64,000 nucleotides of DNA from Erythrobacter sp. (GTDB taxonomy: Bacteria; Pseudomonadota; Alphaproteobacteria; Sphingomonadales; Sphingomonadaceae), in the NCBI GenBank assembly GCA_019739335.1, contig CP073261.1, positions 1,308,818 to 1,372,817 on the forward strand. The letters run 5' to 3'. The notes beneath the pieces were generated by a model, which was not told where the DNA came from, ran no database searches, and saw only the letters and a program-made list of their open reading frames with translations. Numbering within the stretch: the stretch's first letter is position 1; each line of letters opens with the position of its first letter. Below, piece by piece: positions 1 to 7,468 of the stretch. The position numbers and the translations under genes were made by a program.

Positions 1-1
1 C

Positions 2-226
2 GATTTCGACTTCAGCCATGTGCCCCCGGGAAGCGTGGTCTACGATATTGTCACCCACCCGCTGGAAACCCCGCTGCTGGCCGAAGCGAAGGCCAAGGGC
101 CTGCGCACTATCGACGGGCTTGCGATGTTGATCGGTCAGGCTGCCGTGGCTTTCGAACGTTTCTTCGGCCAGCCACCCCCGCGCGATGACGGGGACCTAG
201 ACTTGCGCGAATTGCTCACCCGATGA
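2..226 (+). CDS. aroE: Shikimate dehydrogenase, C-terminal end (cut by window edge)
   Basis: This is the last 74 codons of an open frame that enters from the left edge. AroE reduces 3-dehydroshikimate to shikimate with NADPH in the shikimate pathway in the cytoplasm. The visible tail carries the family's conserved C-terminal block: VVYDIVTHPLETPLL, then GLAMLIGQAAVAFERFFG. That block forms the helix packing on the NADP domain. The stop codon overlaps the coaE start (ATGA), so the two are probably translationally coupled. The order aroE-coaE-dnaQ is common near the replication origin of alphaproteobacteria (known). The dehydrogenase active-site half lies outside the window. Confidence 0.9.
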   Translation, partial: DFDFSHVPPGSVVYDIVTHPLETPLLAEAKAKGLRTIDGLAMLIGQAAVAFERFFGQPPPRDDGDLDLRELLTR

Positions 227-840
227 GCAATGCCAGCGAAAAGCGCCCGCTGATCCTCGGCCTCACCGGCTCGATCGGCATGGGCAAGAGCACTGTCGCG
301 ACGATGTTCGAGCAGCTTGGCGTACCGGTGTTCGATGCCGATGCGCAGGTGCGGGCCATGCAGGGGCCGGGCGGGGCCTTGGTGCCGCAGATCGAGGCAG
401 CCTTTCCCGGCTCAACCGGAGCGGAAGGCGTCAATCGCGGTACGTTGGGCGCGATGGTATTCGGTGACCGCGACCAGCTCGCCCGCCTTGAATCGATCGT
501 CCATCCCGAAGTTGGCAGGGCGCGGCGCAATTTCCTCTGGCGGCATTACCAGGCCCCGCTGGTGGTATTCGATATTCCCCTGCTGTTCGAAAAGGGCGGG
601 CTGGCCGATGTCGATCAGGTGCTTGTCGTTTCCGCGCCTGCCGATGTCCAACGCGCCCGCGTGCTGGCGCGGGAAGGGATGACCGCAGAGAAATTCGCCC
701 AGATCCTCGCGCTGCAATTGCCCGACGATGCGAAGCGGGCGCGCGCCGATCATGTGATCAATACCGGCACAACTTTGGAAGAAACGCAGGCAGCGGTCGA
801 AACGCTGGTGGACAAGCTTGCCCCCGGCTTGCGCGGCTAG
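223..840 (+). CDS. coaE: Dephospho-CoA kinase
   Basis: CoaE phosphorylates the 3'-hydroxyl of dephospho-CoA with ATP, the last step of coenzyme A synthesis, in the cytoplasm. The protein has 205 residues, normal for the family. It has a P-loop GSIGMGKST at residues 16-24 and the downstream LLFEKGGL segment typical of CoaE. The ATG overlaps the aroE stop by four bases. The lid region and C-terminal helices look intact. The dnaQ gene follows after 23 bases on the same strand, so aroE-coaE-dnaQ is likely one transcript. Confidence 0.95.
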   Translation: MSNASEKRPLILGLTGSIGMGKSTVATMFEQLGVPVFDADAQVRAMQGPGGALVPQIEAAFPGSTGAEGVNRGTLGAMVFGDRDQLARLESIVHPEVGRARRNFLWRHYQAPLVVFDIPLLFEKGGLADVDQVLVVSAPADVQRARVLAREGMTAEKFAQILALQLPDDAKRARADHVINTGTTLEETQAAVETLVDKLAPGLRG

Positions 841-863
841 AGCCTTACGGCAATAGTCCCGCC

Positions 864-1550
864 ATGCGCGAAATCATCTTCGATACCGAAACTACCGGCC
901 TCGATCCCGCCACGGGTGACCGGATGGTGGAAATCGGCTGCATCGAAATGGTCAACCGCGTGGCGACCGGGGCGACTTTCCACGCCTATTTCAATCCCGA
1001 GCGCGACATGCCGGTGGAAGCCGAGCGGGTCCATGGCCTGTCCGCCACATTCCTCGCCGACAAGCCATGCTTCCGCGAACGGGCTGCTGAATTGCTCGAT
1101 TTCATCGGTGATTCGCCGTTGGTGGCGCACAATGCGCAGTTCGATTTCGGCTTCCTCAATGCCGAACTGACCGCATGCGGACTGGAGGTGGTCGATCTTG
1201 AACGGATGATCGATACCCTCGCCATTGCGCGTCGCCGCCATCCCGGCGCCAAGCATTCGCTCGATGCGCTGTGCAGCCGCTACGGAGTCGACCGCTCGCA
1301 CCGCGTCCTGCACGGAGCACTGCTCGACGCGGAACTGCTGGCGCAGGTCTATGTCGAACTGACCGGCGGGCGGCAGATCGGCTTGCAGCTGGCGGTGGAC
1401 AATACCGTTGAGAAGGCAGTAGAAAATGCTGTGTTCCGCCTCCGTCTAGGCGAATATCGTGCCCCTCGTCCGCACCTGCCAAGTGCGGAAGAACTTGCAC
1501 GCCACGCTGCTTTCCTCAAAACTATGGAATCTCCCCTCTGGACCTCGTGA
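864..1550 (+). CDS. dnaQ: DNA polymerase III epsilon subunit (3'-5' proofreading exonuclease)
   Basis: Epsilon is the proofreading exonuclease of the replicative polymerase core; it removes misincorporated nucleotides. At 228 residues it is close to the usual size. The DEDDh motifs are all visible: Exo I DTETTG with D7 and E9, Exo II HNAQFD with D94, and Exo III with H150 and D155 in HGALLDAELL. The C-terminal part after about residue 180 is the linker and alpha-subunit-binding tail. It follows coaE closely. The stop sits just upstream of the hpf region, and an alternative upstream hpf frame would overlap it by four bases. Confidence 0.95.
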   Translation: MREIIFDTETTGLDPATGDRMVEIGCIEMVNRVATGATFHAYFNPERDMPVEAERVHGLSATFLADKPCFRERAAELLDFIGDSPLVAHNAQFDFGFLNAELTACGLEVVDLERMIDTLAIARRRHPGAKHSLDALCSRYGVDRSHRVLHGALLDAELLAQVYVELTGGRQIGLQLAVDNTVEKAVENAVFRLRLGEYRAPRPHLPSAEELARHAAFLKTMESPLWTS

Positions 1551-1606
1551 GCACGGCTCACCACATGGGTTCCACAGGACAACCATTAGGGAAGGAGTTA
1601 CCGCTC

Positions 1607-2179
1607 ATGGATATTCGCGTGTCGGGACATCAGGTCGATACCGGAGCCGCCTTGCAGGAACATGCATCGGACCGTCTCAGCTCCATCGTCGACAAGCATT
1701 TCAGCCGAGCGCTTTCTTCCACGGTAACCTTCGGCAAGGCGCCAGCGAGCTCGTTTGCGGCCGACATCGTCCTTCACGTCAATCACGGGCTGATCCTCAA
1801 GAGCCACGGGCAGGCGCACGATGCGCACCAGGCCTTCGATCAGGCAGCGGAGAAGATCGAAAAGCAGTTGCGCCGCTACAAGCGCAGGCTGAAGGATCGT
1901 CACGAACAGGCACAATATGCTGCCCGCGAAGAAGACGCAGCCTACACCATCTTCGCTCCGCGTGAGGACATCGATTCCGATGCCGAAGTATCCGAGGATG
2001 CGCCGCCCGTGATCGCCGAGACCCGGGTCGACATCCCCGAGGTCAGTGTTTCGGATGCAGTGATGCTGCTCGATCTGCGCCACACAAATGCGCTGTTCTT
2101 CAAAAATGCTGGCACCGGGCGGCATAATATGGTCTATCGCCGCGATGACGGGTCGATCGGGTGGGTCGAACCATCCTGA
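1607..2179 (+). CDS. hpf: Long-form ribosome hibernation promoting factor
   Basis: Hpf binds the 30S decoding region and dimerises 70S ribosomes into inactive 100S particles in stationary phase. I place the start at 1607 because GAAGGAG at 1591-1597 is a good Shine-Dalgarno sequence; an in-frame ATG 60 bases upstream has none. The product has 190 residues: an N-terminal S30AE fold (about 1-100), an acidic linker, and a C-terminal dimerisation domain (about 130-185) with LLDLRHTNALFFKNAGTGR. This two-domain length marks the long form. ptsN follows, as is common, but rpoN, often upstream of hpf in proteobacteria, is not here. Confidence 0.93.
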   Translation: MDIRVSGHQVDTGAALQEHASDRLSSIVDKHFSRALSSTVTFGKAPASSFAADIVLHVNHGLILKSHGQAHDAHQAFDQAAEKIEKQLRRYKRRLKDRHEQAQYAAREEDAAYTIFAPREDIDSDAEVSEDAPPVIAETRVDIPEVSVSDAVMLLDLRHTNALFFKNAGTGRHNMVYRRDDGSIGWVEPS

Positions 2180-2185
2180 TCGAAC

Positions 2186-2203
2186 TTCGCGTAATGACGC
2201 GAA
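2186..2203 (+). terminator. Perfect 7-bp hairpin after hpf
   Basis: TTCGCGT and ACGCGAA pair perfectly around a four-base AATG loop, seven bases after the hpf stop. There is no U-run behind it, so it is at best a weak or RNA-stabilising terminator between hpf and ptsN. Confidence 0.3.
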
Positions 2204-2295
2204 ACTATGATCGTGTTTGAAATCAATCATTTCCGCTGATTTTCACGCGTGTTAAATCGCGCGGGAGCTTACTCGGAAGCCGCCAGACCAGAACA

Positions 2296-2757
2296 ATGAC
2301 CACCAATTTTGCCTTGAAGCCTGAATCCGTGGCGATCCTGAACGCTGCTTCGAAGTCCGATATTCTGCACCAGTTGGCGCAGGTATTCGCGAAAGCGTGG
2401 GAGCTCAATGCGGCGCTTGTGCTCGACCATCTGGAAGAGCGGGAGAAGTTGGGCAGTACTGGGTTCGGACGCGGTGTGGCAATTCCGCACGCGCGAATTC
2501 CCGGCATCCGCCGCCCGATTGTCGCCGTGATCAAGTTGGAACGCCCGGTGGATTTCGGCGCGGCAGACGGTCTGCCGGTCGATCTGGTGATCGGTCTATT
2601 GTCGCCCGAACAGTCTGGCGCGGCGCATTTGCAGGCGCTGGCGGCTGCCTCGCGGCTGGTCCGGGATGAGCGGATGCACGATGCGCTGGTCGATGCTCCC
2701 AATGCAGAGGCGATCTACAGCCTGATCACCAATGTGACGGACCGTGACGCCGCCTGA
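2296..2757 (+). CDS. ptsN: PTS IIA-like nitrogen regulatory protein (EIIA-Ntr)
   Basis: PtsN is the terminal phosphoacceptor of the nitrogen-related phosphotransferase relay (PtsP-PtsO-PtsN). It regulates potassium transport and metabolism through protein contacts; it does not import sugar. The protein has 153 residues, one PTS_EIIA_2 domain, and the phospho-histidine H65 in GRGVAIPHARIPG. The end overlaps the next gene's GTG start by 14 bases, suggesting coupling. No ptsP or ptsO is in the window. Placement after hpf is the classic proteobacterial arrangement. Confidence 0.93.
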   Translation: MTTNFALKPESVAILNAASKSDILHQLAQVFAKAWELNAALVLDHLEEREKLGSTGFGRGVAIPHARIPGIRRPIVAVIKLERPVDFGAADGLPVDLVIGLLSPEQSGAAHLQALAAASRLVRDERMHDALVDAPNAEAIYSLITNVTDRDAA

Positions 2758-3229
2758 CCGGCTGGACGGCGCGGAAACCGGCGAGCAGGCGCATTTCCGC
2801 GCGCTCGAAGCGCTGTACGCTTCGGCTCCGGTCAATGTGCTTTTTGCATCTTCGCTGGACGTACTCGCTCCGGGTCATACGCGGATTACTTTCCAGGCCG
2901 ACGAGCGCTATTTCCATGCTGCCGGAGCGACGCACGGGACGCTTTACTTCAAGATGCTCGACGACGCGGCTTTCTACGCCGCCAATTCGCTGGTCTCGGA
3001 CCGATTCCTCCTGACGACCGGTTTCAACCTGCATTTCACCAAGCCGTTGCGAAGCGGCAAGGTAATTGCCGAAGGCCGCTGGATCAGCGGCAAGCGGCGT
3101 GTGTTCATCGCCGAAGCGCATCTACTGGACGAAGAAGGCGACGAAATCGGGCGCGGTACCGGCACCTTCATGCGCTCCCACATCGCGCTTTCCGGACTGG
3201 CGGGCTATCGCCCGCCGGAGCGCTCCTGA
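2744..3229 (+). CDS. PaaI-family hot-dog thioesterase
   Basis: A 161-residue hot-dog-fold protein that resembles PaaI-type acyl-CoA thioesterases. The core helix segment ATHGTLYFKMLDDAAFYAANS corresponds to the hot-dog helix carrying the catalytic acidic residue (D-D within it), followed by strands with FNLHFTKPLRSGKVIAEG. It begins with GTG inside the end of ptsN. The substrate cannot be told from sequence; housekeeping acyl-CoA hydrolysis is the family role. It ends TGATG with the next gene, so ptsN, this gene and the DUF1491 gene look like one operon. Confidence 0.8.
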   Translation: MTPPDRLDGAETGEQAHFRALEALYASAPVNVLFASSLDVLAPGHTRITFQADERYFHAAGATHGTLYFKMLDDAAFYAANSLVSDRFLLTTGFNLHFTKPLRSGKVIAEGRWISGKRRVFIAEAHLLDEEGDEIGRGTGTFMRSHIALSGLAGYRPPERS

Positions 3230-3558
3230 TGGATTCGCGGCTCCCCGCTCATCTCGAAGTTTCCGGCCTCCTGCGCGCCGTTCAGGCCGCAGGCGGGTTC
3301 GCCACCGTGCTGGCCAAGGGCGAACGCGACGCGGGGACACTGCTTGTCATTTGTTGCGAAAATGGTGCAAAATCGCGCGCCTACGAACGCATGCCGCTGC
3401 CCGATGGTGCGCGCGAATGGGTGCTTTCCAAGCACCAAGACGATGATAATCCTTCCGAATTTTCCGAATTCATCGCCCGCAGGAAGCGCCAGGACAGCGA
3501 TCTTTGGATCGTCGAGCTCGATATCGCAAATGCGGAACGCTTCATCGGGCTGATATGA
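3229..3558 (+). CDS. DUF1491 family protein
   Basis: A 109-residue small cytoplasmic protein that I recognise as DUF1491, an alphaproteobacterial family of unknown function. Typical features are the N-terminal LEVSGLLRAVQAAGGFATVLAKG and the C-terminal SDLWIVELDIANAERFI. It shares one base with the preceding stop codon (TGATG), so it is translated with the thioesterase gene. I see no catalytic motif, signal peptide or membrane segment. No function is assigned. Confidence 0.8.
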   Translation: MDSRLPAHLEVSGLLRAVQAAGGFATVLAKGERDAGTLLVICCENGAKSRAYERMPLPDGAREWVLSKHQDDDNPSEFSEFIARRKRQDSDLWIVELDIANAERFIGLI

Positions 3559-3566
3559 CTCGGGCG

Positions 3567-3594
3567 TTGACATGTTGCACTGCAGCGCTATTTG
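3567..3594 (+). promoter_or_regulatory. Possible sigma-70-type promoter for the cell-wall hydrolase
   Basis: TTGACA at 3567-3572 and TATTTG at 3589-3594 are 16 bases apart, in the 218-base gap ahead of the hydrolase. The -35 is perfect and the -10 is only partly matched. The rest of the gap shows no clear gene. Confidence 0.4.
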
Positions 3595-3776
3595 GCCCGC
3601 GACTTCCAGAAAGAGCGTAGGTTGCAAGGGATCGCAATGCGGTGATGCCTCGCGGCGCGCAGACGGGGGGACGACCAGCAGGTCCGTTTGGGACGGATCG
3701 CGGACAACAGACGGCACAGATCGTGGCCGCGACCGCAGACCTGCCGGGTCTCTCACCGCCGTAAGCTACGGGATCG

Positions 3777-4424
3777 ATGAAAATTATCACCAAGCGGGCC
3801 GGGGCGATTGCCTTGGCCACAATGCTGTTTGCAGGCTCTTTCGGAGCGGCGGGCAGCGGGGCGATTGCCCAGGACCAGGCGGAGCAGAACCTCTCCCAGC
3901 CGGTCGAAGATGAGATTCAAGCACCACAGGTCCGCTTCGTTGCCGCCGAAGTGGTGCAGGAGCTTCCCGCAGAGCGGGAAGCATCTGCAATTGCGGCGAG
4001 TGATGCCGCCTCCCTCCCCCAGCTGGTTGCCAGCACCGATACCTCCGGGGAATTGTCCCGCGAAGTGATGTGCCTGGCGCAGGCGATCTATTTCGAAGCG
4101 CGGGGCGAACCGCTCGAAGGCCAGCTCGCAGTCGCACGGGTAATCATCAACCGCAGCGATAGCAGTTCGTTCCCTGACGACTACTGTTCGGTCGTCACCC
4201 AGCGCAGCCAGTTTTCTTTTGTGCGTGGCGGCACCATTCCGCAACCGAACACCGGGTCCGCCGCATGGAACCGGGCGGTTGCGGTGGCCCGTATCGCGCA
4301 CCGCGACCAGTGGGAAAGCCCCGTAGGCGATGCGCTCTATTTCCACGCTTCGCACGTGCGACCCAGCTGGGCTGGTCGGCTGACGACGCGCGCGACGATC
4401 GATAATCATATATTTTATAGGTAG
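3777..4424 (+). CDS. Exported cell-wall hydrolase (SleB/Hydrolase_2 family)
   Basis: A 215-residue exported protein. Residues 1-31 form a signal peptide (basic MKIITKR, hydrophobic core, cleavage near AIA-Q). A low-complexity linker runs to about residue 93, and the Hydrolase_2 domain fills the rest. The domain begins CLAQAIYFEARGEPLEGQ, with the catalytic-type glutamate E107, and ends with YFHASHVRPSWA. Relatives cleave peptidoglycan; sporulation SleB is the name-giver, but this organism is no spore-former, so wall remodelling is inferred. It stands alone behind its own likely promoter. Confidence 0.88.
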   Translation: MKIITKRAGAIALATMLFAGSFGAAGSGAIAQDQAEQNLSQPVEDEIQAPQVRFVAAEVVQELPAEREASAIAASDAASLPQLVASTDTSGELSREVMCLAQAIYFEARGEPLEGQLAVARVIINRSDSSSFPDDYCSVVTQRSQFSFVRGGTIPQPNTGSAAWNRAVAVARIAHRDQWESPVGDALYFHASHVRPSWAGRLTTRATIDNHIFYR

Positions 4425-4433
4425 CTTGCTCTG

Positions 4434-4455
4434 CGAACCCGCCTCCGCGGGTTCG
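4434..4455. terminator. Perfect 9-bp hairpin between convergent genes
   Basis: CGAACCCGC pairs with GCGGGTTCG around a CTCC loop just after the hydrolase stop. It is GC-rich with no U-run on either side. It lies between the convergent hydrolase and xthA genes and could serve both as a transcription barrier. The remainder of 4456-4556 contains another short palindrome (CTTGCG-GT-CGCAAG) and no gene I can support. Confidence 0.45.
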
Positions 4456-4556
4456 GCCTCGGTGCTATTCCCTGCGCTGCGCCTCGGGGCACCTGCGGGC
4501 GCGCCTTTGCGCTTGCGGTCGCAAGAGCGACCGATTGGTCTCACATTCCAGCGCGA

Positions 4557-5330
4557 TCAGTCCCTGATCTCGACCCACACCGGGGCGTGATCGCTGGCCT
4601 TTTCGCGTCCGCGATGCTCCCTGTCGACGCCCGCTGCCAACAGCCGGTCGGCAGCTTCGGGGGAAAGCAGCAAGTGGTCGATGCGGAAGCCGTGGTCGCG
4701 CTGCCAAGCGCCCGCCTGGTAGTCCCAGAAGGTCCAGACACCGCCCTGAGGGTTGAGCGTGGCCAAGGCATCGGTCCAGCCGTCGCTGAGGATGCGGAAG
4801 TACGCATCGCGCGATTCGGGCTGCATCAGCGCGTCATTGGCCATCGCCCGCACCGAAAAGGTATCGCGGTCGCAGGGAATCACGTTGAAATCGCCCACCA
4901 CCACGGTTGGCACCTCGCTCGCCAGCAGTTCGAGCATCCGCGTGCGCAGCCGTTCCATCCACGCCAGCTTGTAATCGAATTTCGGCCCCGGCTGAGGATT
5001 GCCGTTGGGGAGATAGAGATTGACGACGTGCACGCCGCGAAAGTCACATTCGATGAAGCGCGCCTGCTCGTCCTCCGGGTCGCCGGGCAGGCCCTTGGTA
5101 TGGTCCGCCACCGCCTCGCCGTCGGTCAGGATCGCTACCCCGTTGAAGCCCTTCTGCCCGTGCCAGATCGCGTGATAGCCGATCTCTTCGAACTCGGCGG
5201 CCGGGAAGCCCTCGTCCTGCGTCTTGATTTCCTGCAGGCAGGCGATGGCGGGGCGAGTCTCGACCAGCCATTCCTTCAGCCGTGGCAGTCGCGCCTTGAT
5301 TCCGTTGATGTTGAAACTGGCGATCCGCAT
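4557..5330 (-). CDS. xthA: Exodeoxyribonuclease III
   Basis: XthA is a base-excision-repair enzyme: AP endonuclease, 3'-phosphatase and 3'-5' exonuclease on duplex DNA. I start it at 5330 (MRIASFNINGIKARL), because a longer frame to 5369 would run into the upstream gene. The product is 257 residues. Active-site motifs are N7 in FNING, E34 in CLQEIKTQDEGFP, GDFNVIP in the middle, and the C-terminal SDHAPV histidine. It lies 10 bases after the erpA-like gene on the same strand, so the two are likely co-transcribed. Confidence 0.95.
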   Translation of the reverse strand: MRIASFNINGIKARLPRLKEWLVETRPAIACLQEIKTQDEGFPAAEFEEIGYHAIWHGQKGFNGVAILTDGEAVADHTKGLPGDPEDEQARFIECDFRGVHVVNLYLPNGNPQPGPKFDYKLAWMERLRTRMLELLASEVPTVVVGDFNVIPCDRDTFSVRAMANDALMQPESRDAYFRILSDGWTDALATLNPQGGVWTFWDYQAGAWQRDHGFRIDHLLLSPEAADRLLAAGVDREHRGREKASDHAPVWVEIRD

Positions 5331-5340
5331 GGCGCGGACC

Positions 5341-5667
5341 TTAGATGCCGAAGCTGGAACCGCAACCACAACCGGCGGCGGCCTTGGGATTTTCGACCTT
5401 GAATGCAGCGCCGCCCAGCGACTCGACGAAATCGACCACGCTCCCTGCCACCAGATCGAGACTGACCGGATCGACCACCAGCTTCACGCCCTCGGTCTCG
5501 CTGACTGAATCATCGGCCTCTGGCTCGCCCAGGTCGAATTTGTACTGGAACCCCGAACAGCCCCCACCCTCGACCGAAAGCCGCAGCACCGCCTGCCTTC
5601 CCTGCTTGGATGCAATCAGGGCGACACGCTGTGCGGCTGCGGGACTGAGGGTAATAGTGTCTGACAT
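5341..5667 (-). CDS. erpA: A-type iron-sulfur carrier (ErpA/IscA family)
   Basis: A 108-residue HesB/IscA-fold protein that holds and delivers Fe-S clusters to apo-enzymes. The three conserved ligands are visible: C37 in EGGGCSGFQYKF, and C100 and C102 in GCGCGSSFGI. The insertion rule (known) does not cleanly separate ErpA from IscA, and no suf or isc genes are nearby. I use erpA because a stand-alone A-type gene outside an isc/suf operon usually carries that name. It sits directly upstream of xthA. Confidence 0.85.
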   Translation of the reverse strand: MSDTITLSPAAAQRVALIASKQGRQAVLRLSVEGGGCSGFQYKFDLGEPEADDSVSETEGVKLVVDPVSLDLVAGSVVDFVESLGGAAFKVENPKAAAGCGCGSSFGI

Positions 5668-5710
5668 GCCTGTGATGTAGGAGGTCGCGACCCCGCGCTC
5701 AAGCCGCCAC

Positions 5711-6139
5711 TCAAGCGGTGGTGATATAATCGCGCATTGCCTGCGCTTCGGCTTCGATCCGGTCCATCCGGTATTTCACCAGATCGCCGATCGAAACGAA
5801 GCCGACCATGCGCCCGTCCTCCACCACCGGCAGATGGCGGATCCGCCGCCGCGTCATCATCGACAGTGCGGTGAGCACATTCTCTCCCCGCTCGATGGTG
5901 ATGGCGGGGGACGTCATGACTTCGGCCACAGCCCGGTCCAACACCGCCGCGCCTTCCTTGGCGATGCAGTACAGCAGGTCGCGCTCCGAGAAGATTCCCG
6001 CCACGCTCTCCCCTTCCATTACCGGCAGCGCGCCAATGCGCTTTTCCGCCAGCAGCCGGGCGGCGTGATGGACCGAGTCGCGCGGGCTACAGGAGACAAC
6101 TGCCTCGCTCTGGCCTGCGATAAGGCTGGTGATGGACAT
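5711..6139 (-). CDS. Tandem CBS-domain protein
   Basis: A 142-residue protein made of two CBS domains (about 8-62 and 73-126), a Bateman module that binds adenine nucleotides. The start at 6139 is chosen because AGGAGGAGAG lies just upstream on the minus strand; the open frame continues to 6520, but that part is low-quality and overlaps the divergent gene. Conserved pieces include ALPVMEGESVAGIFSERDLL and RHLPVVEDGRMVGFVSIGDLVKY. No catalytic domain is attached, so it is probably a stand-alone regulator or sensor. Its partner is unknown. Confidence 0.85.
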   Translation of the reverse strand: MSITSLIAGQSEAVVSCSPRDSVHHAARLLAEKRIGALPVMEGESVAGIFSERDLLYCIAKEGAAVLDRAVAEVMTSPAITIERGENVLTALSMMTRRRIRHLPVVEDGRMVGFVSIGDLVKYRMDRIEAEAQAMRDYITTA

Positions 6140-6271
6140 GGTCTCTCTCCTCCTGCTGACGCGATTCCGCGCGGTCGATGGCCGCGAGTGTGCCACGAAC
6201 CGTCGAGTCCCACCAAATGCTTGCTTATGTCCATGTTGCCATCGGCCCCCCAGACGACCATGTGGACTAGC

Positions 6272-6604
6272 ATGAACAAGCCATCCCCGCTCGACGATCC
6301 GCAGAACGCCGCCCACGCCTGGGCGCGGTACCGGCGGCTGATGCGGCTGATGTTCGGGATCACCACCGGTGTGGTTATCATCGCGCTGGTCATCATCTAC
6401 AAGGAAGTCGAGAACGTCTCGCCGCACTTCTTCATCGCCACCGCGCTCGGCATCGGTTTTTCGATGCTGCTGATGAGCGCGCTGATGGGATTGGTGTTCC
6501 TCTCCAGCGGCACCGGGCACGACAGTTCGGTCGACAATTCACTCGATAGCCTGGACCCCAAGGTGTCCGTGCCGGATCGCCGGAAGATGGGCTGGCGGGA
6601 GTAG
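6272..6604 (+). CDS. Small two-helix membrane protein
   Basis: A 110-residue protein with two predicted membrane helices: FGITTGVVIIALVIIYKEV and FFIATALGIGFSMLLMSAL. A short cytoplasmic-type N-terminus rich in charged residues precedes them and a polar tail follows. The start at ATG 6272 is tentative; another in-frame ATG is at 6260 and neither has a strong ribosome-binding site. I recognise it only as a conserved-hypothetical type seen in sphingomonads. It is divergent from the CBS gene and convergent with the ferredoxin gene, one base apart. Confidence 0.65.
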   Translation: MNKPSPLDDPQNAAHAWARYRRLMRLMFGITTGVVIIALVIIYKEVENVSPHFFIATALGIGFSMLLMSALMGLVFLSSGTGHDSSVDNSLDSLDPKVSVPDRRKMGWRE

Positions 6605-6605
6605 C

Positions 6606-6956
6606 CTACCTGCTTGGGTGAAGCCGGAACTCTTCCACCGGCAGCCCACCGATCAGGTGCTCCTGGATAATCCTTTCGAGCACTTCCGGAGTGCACGAAT
6701 GATACCAGACCCGGTCCGGCCAGACGACCGCGACCGGCCCAGCCGCGCACAATTGCAGGCAGTCGGCCTTGGTTCGCTGGACCCCGCCCCGGCCCGCCAG
6801 TCTCAGTTCCTTCAGCCGCGCCTTGAGGTAGTTCCACGCGGCCTCGCCCGACTCCCTCGAGCAGCACTGCTGCTTTTCGGACATGGCGCAGAGGAAAATG
6901 TGCCGTTCGATCGCATTCCCGCCGATCGCGGCGAGTGCGGCCTGCGCCGCCGCCAC
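6606..6956 (-). CDS. Thioredoxin-like [2Fe-2S] ferredoxin
   Basis: A roughly 116-residue protein of the thioredoxin-like 2Fe-2S ferredoxin family. Ligand cysteines appear in the expected spread: FLCAMSEKQQCC near the start, then DCLQLCAAGP, with the family signature VVWPDRVWYHSCTPE. The start is uncertain. GTG 6956 avoids overlap with the upstream popZ; an ATG at 7058 in the same frame would overlap popZ by 82 bases, and 6980 is a CTG. It probably acts in electron transfer, but its partner is unknown. It closes the pcm-tolC-popZ block. Confidence 0.75.
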   Translation of the reverse strand: MAAAQAALAAIGGNAIERHIFLCAMSEKQQCCSRESGEAAWNYLKARLKELRLAGRGGVQRTKADCLQLCAAGPVAVVWPDRVWYHSCTPEVLERIIQEHLIGGLPVEEFRLHPSR

Positions 6957-6976
6957 AGCTTGTGAGTCGGACAGGA

Positions 6977-7468
6977 TCAGCCTTTCTTGCCCGCGATCCG
7001 GGCGATTTCCGCCTTTACCAGTCGCTCGACCATGTCGGGCAAGTTGGCATCCAGCCACTGCGCCAGCATCGGCCGCAGCATCTCGCGCACCAGGCCTTCG
7101 AGCGAAGTCTCTCCCGAACGAACGATCTGCGGGCGTGCGGGTGGATCGGAAAGCATGGCCAGCGCGGCGAGCGAGCGGCGCATCGCTTCGGCTGCCTGCT
7201 CATTGGTCAGGGTTTCGCGCGTGTCGCCAAGACCTTCGGTATTCTCGTCGTATGTAGCAGCAGCTTCAGACAGATCGAGAATGTCATCCTCCTTGTCGGC
7301 ATCGACGGGGTCCATCGGGAAGGCGCTACGTTCTTCCTCCCCCAGCAACCCGCTGCGGCGACGTCCGGTGGCCTGCTGCGCCGGGGCGATGACGGCGTTG
7401 TCCCGCTCGATCACCCGCTTGATCGATTCGAGAATCTCCTCGACCGAAGGTTCGCCAGCCTGCCGCAT
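6977..7468 (-). CDS. popZ: PopZ-like polar organising protein (DUF2497)
   Basis: A 163-residue protein of the DUF2497 family, whose characterised member is Caulobacter PopZ. PopZ self-assembles into a polar matrix that anchors ParB and cell-cycle signalling proteins (known). The architecture fits: an N-terminal interaction helix with PSVEEILESIKRVIE (residues 8-22), an acidic, Pro- and Asp-rich disordered middle, and C-terminal oligomerisation helices with LVREMLRPMLAQWLD and MVERLVKAEIARIAG. It begins at the base next to the tolC stop. In many alphaproteobacteria this pcm-tolC-DUF2497 run is followed by valS; here the ferredoxin gene follows instead. Confidence 0.85.
   Translation of the reverse strand: MRQAGEPSVEEILESIKRVIERDNAVIAPAQQATGRRRSGLLGEEERSAFPMDPVDADKEDDILDLSEAAATYDENTEGLGDTRETLTNEQAAEAMRRSLAALAMLSDPPARPQIVRSGETSLEGLVREMLRPMLAQWLDANLPDMVERLVKAEIARIAGKKG

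Noticed and set aside
4456..4556. Coding frame between the wall hydrolase and xthA
   Set aside because: Open frames there are Arg/Ala-rich and lack starts; the stretch is palindrome-rich non-coding sequence.
5834..6271. Long N-terminal extension of the small membrane protein
   Set aside because: The segment is antisense to the CBS gene; the real protein begins near 6272.
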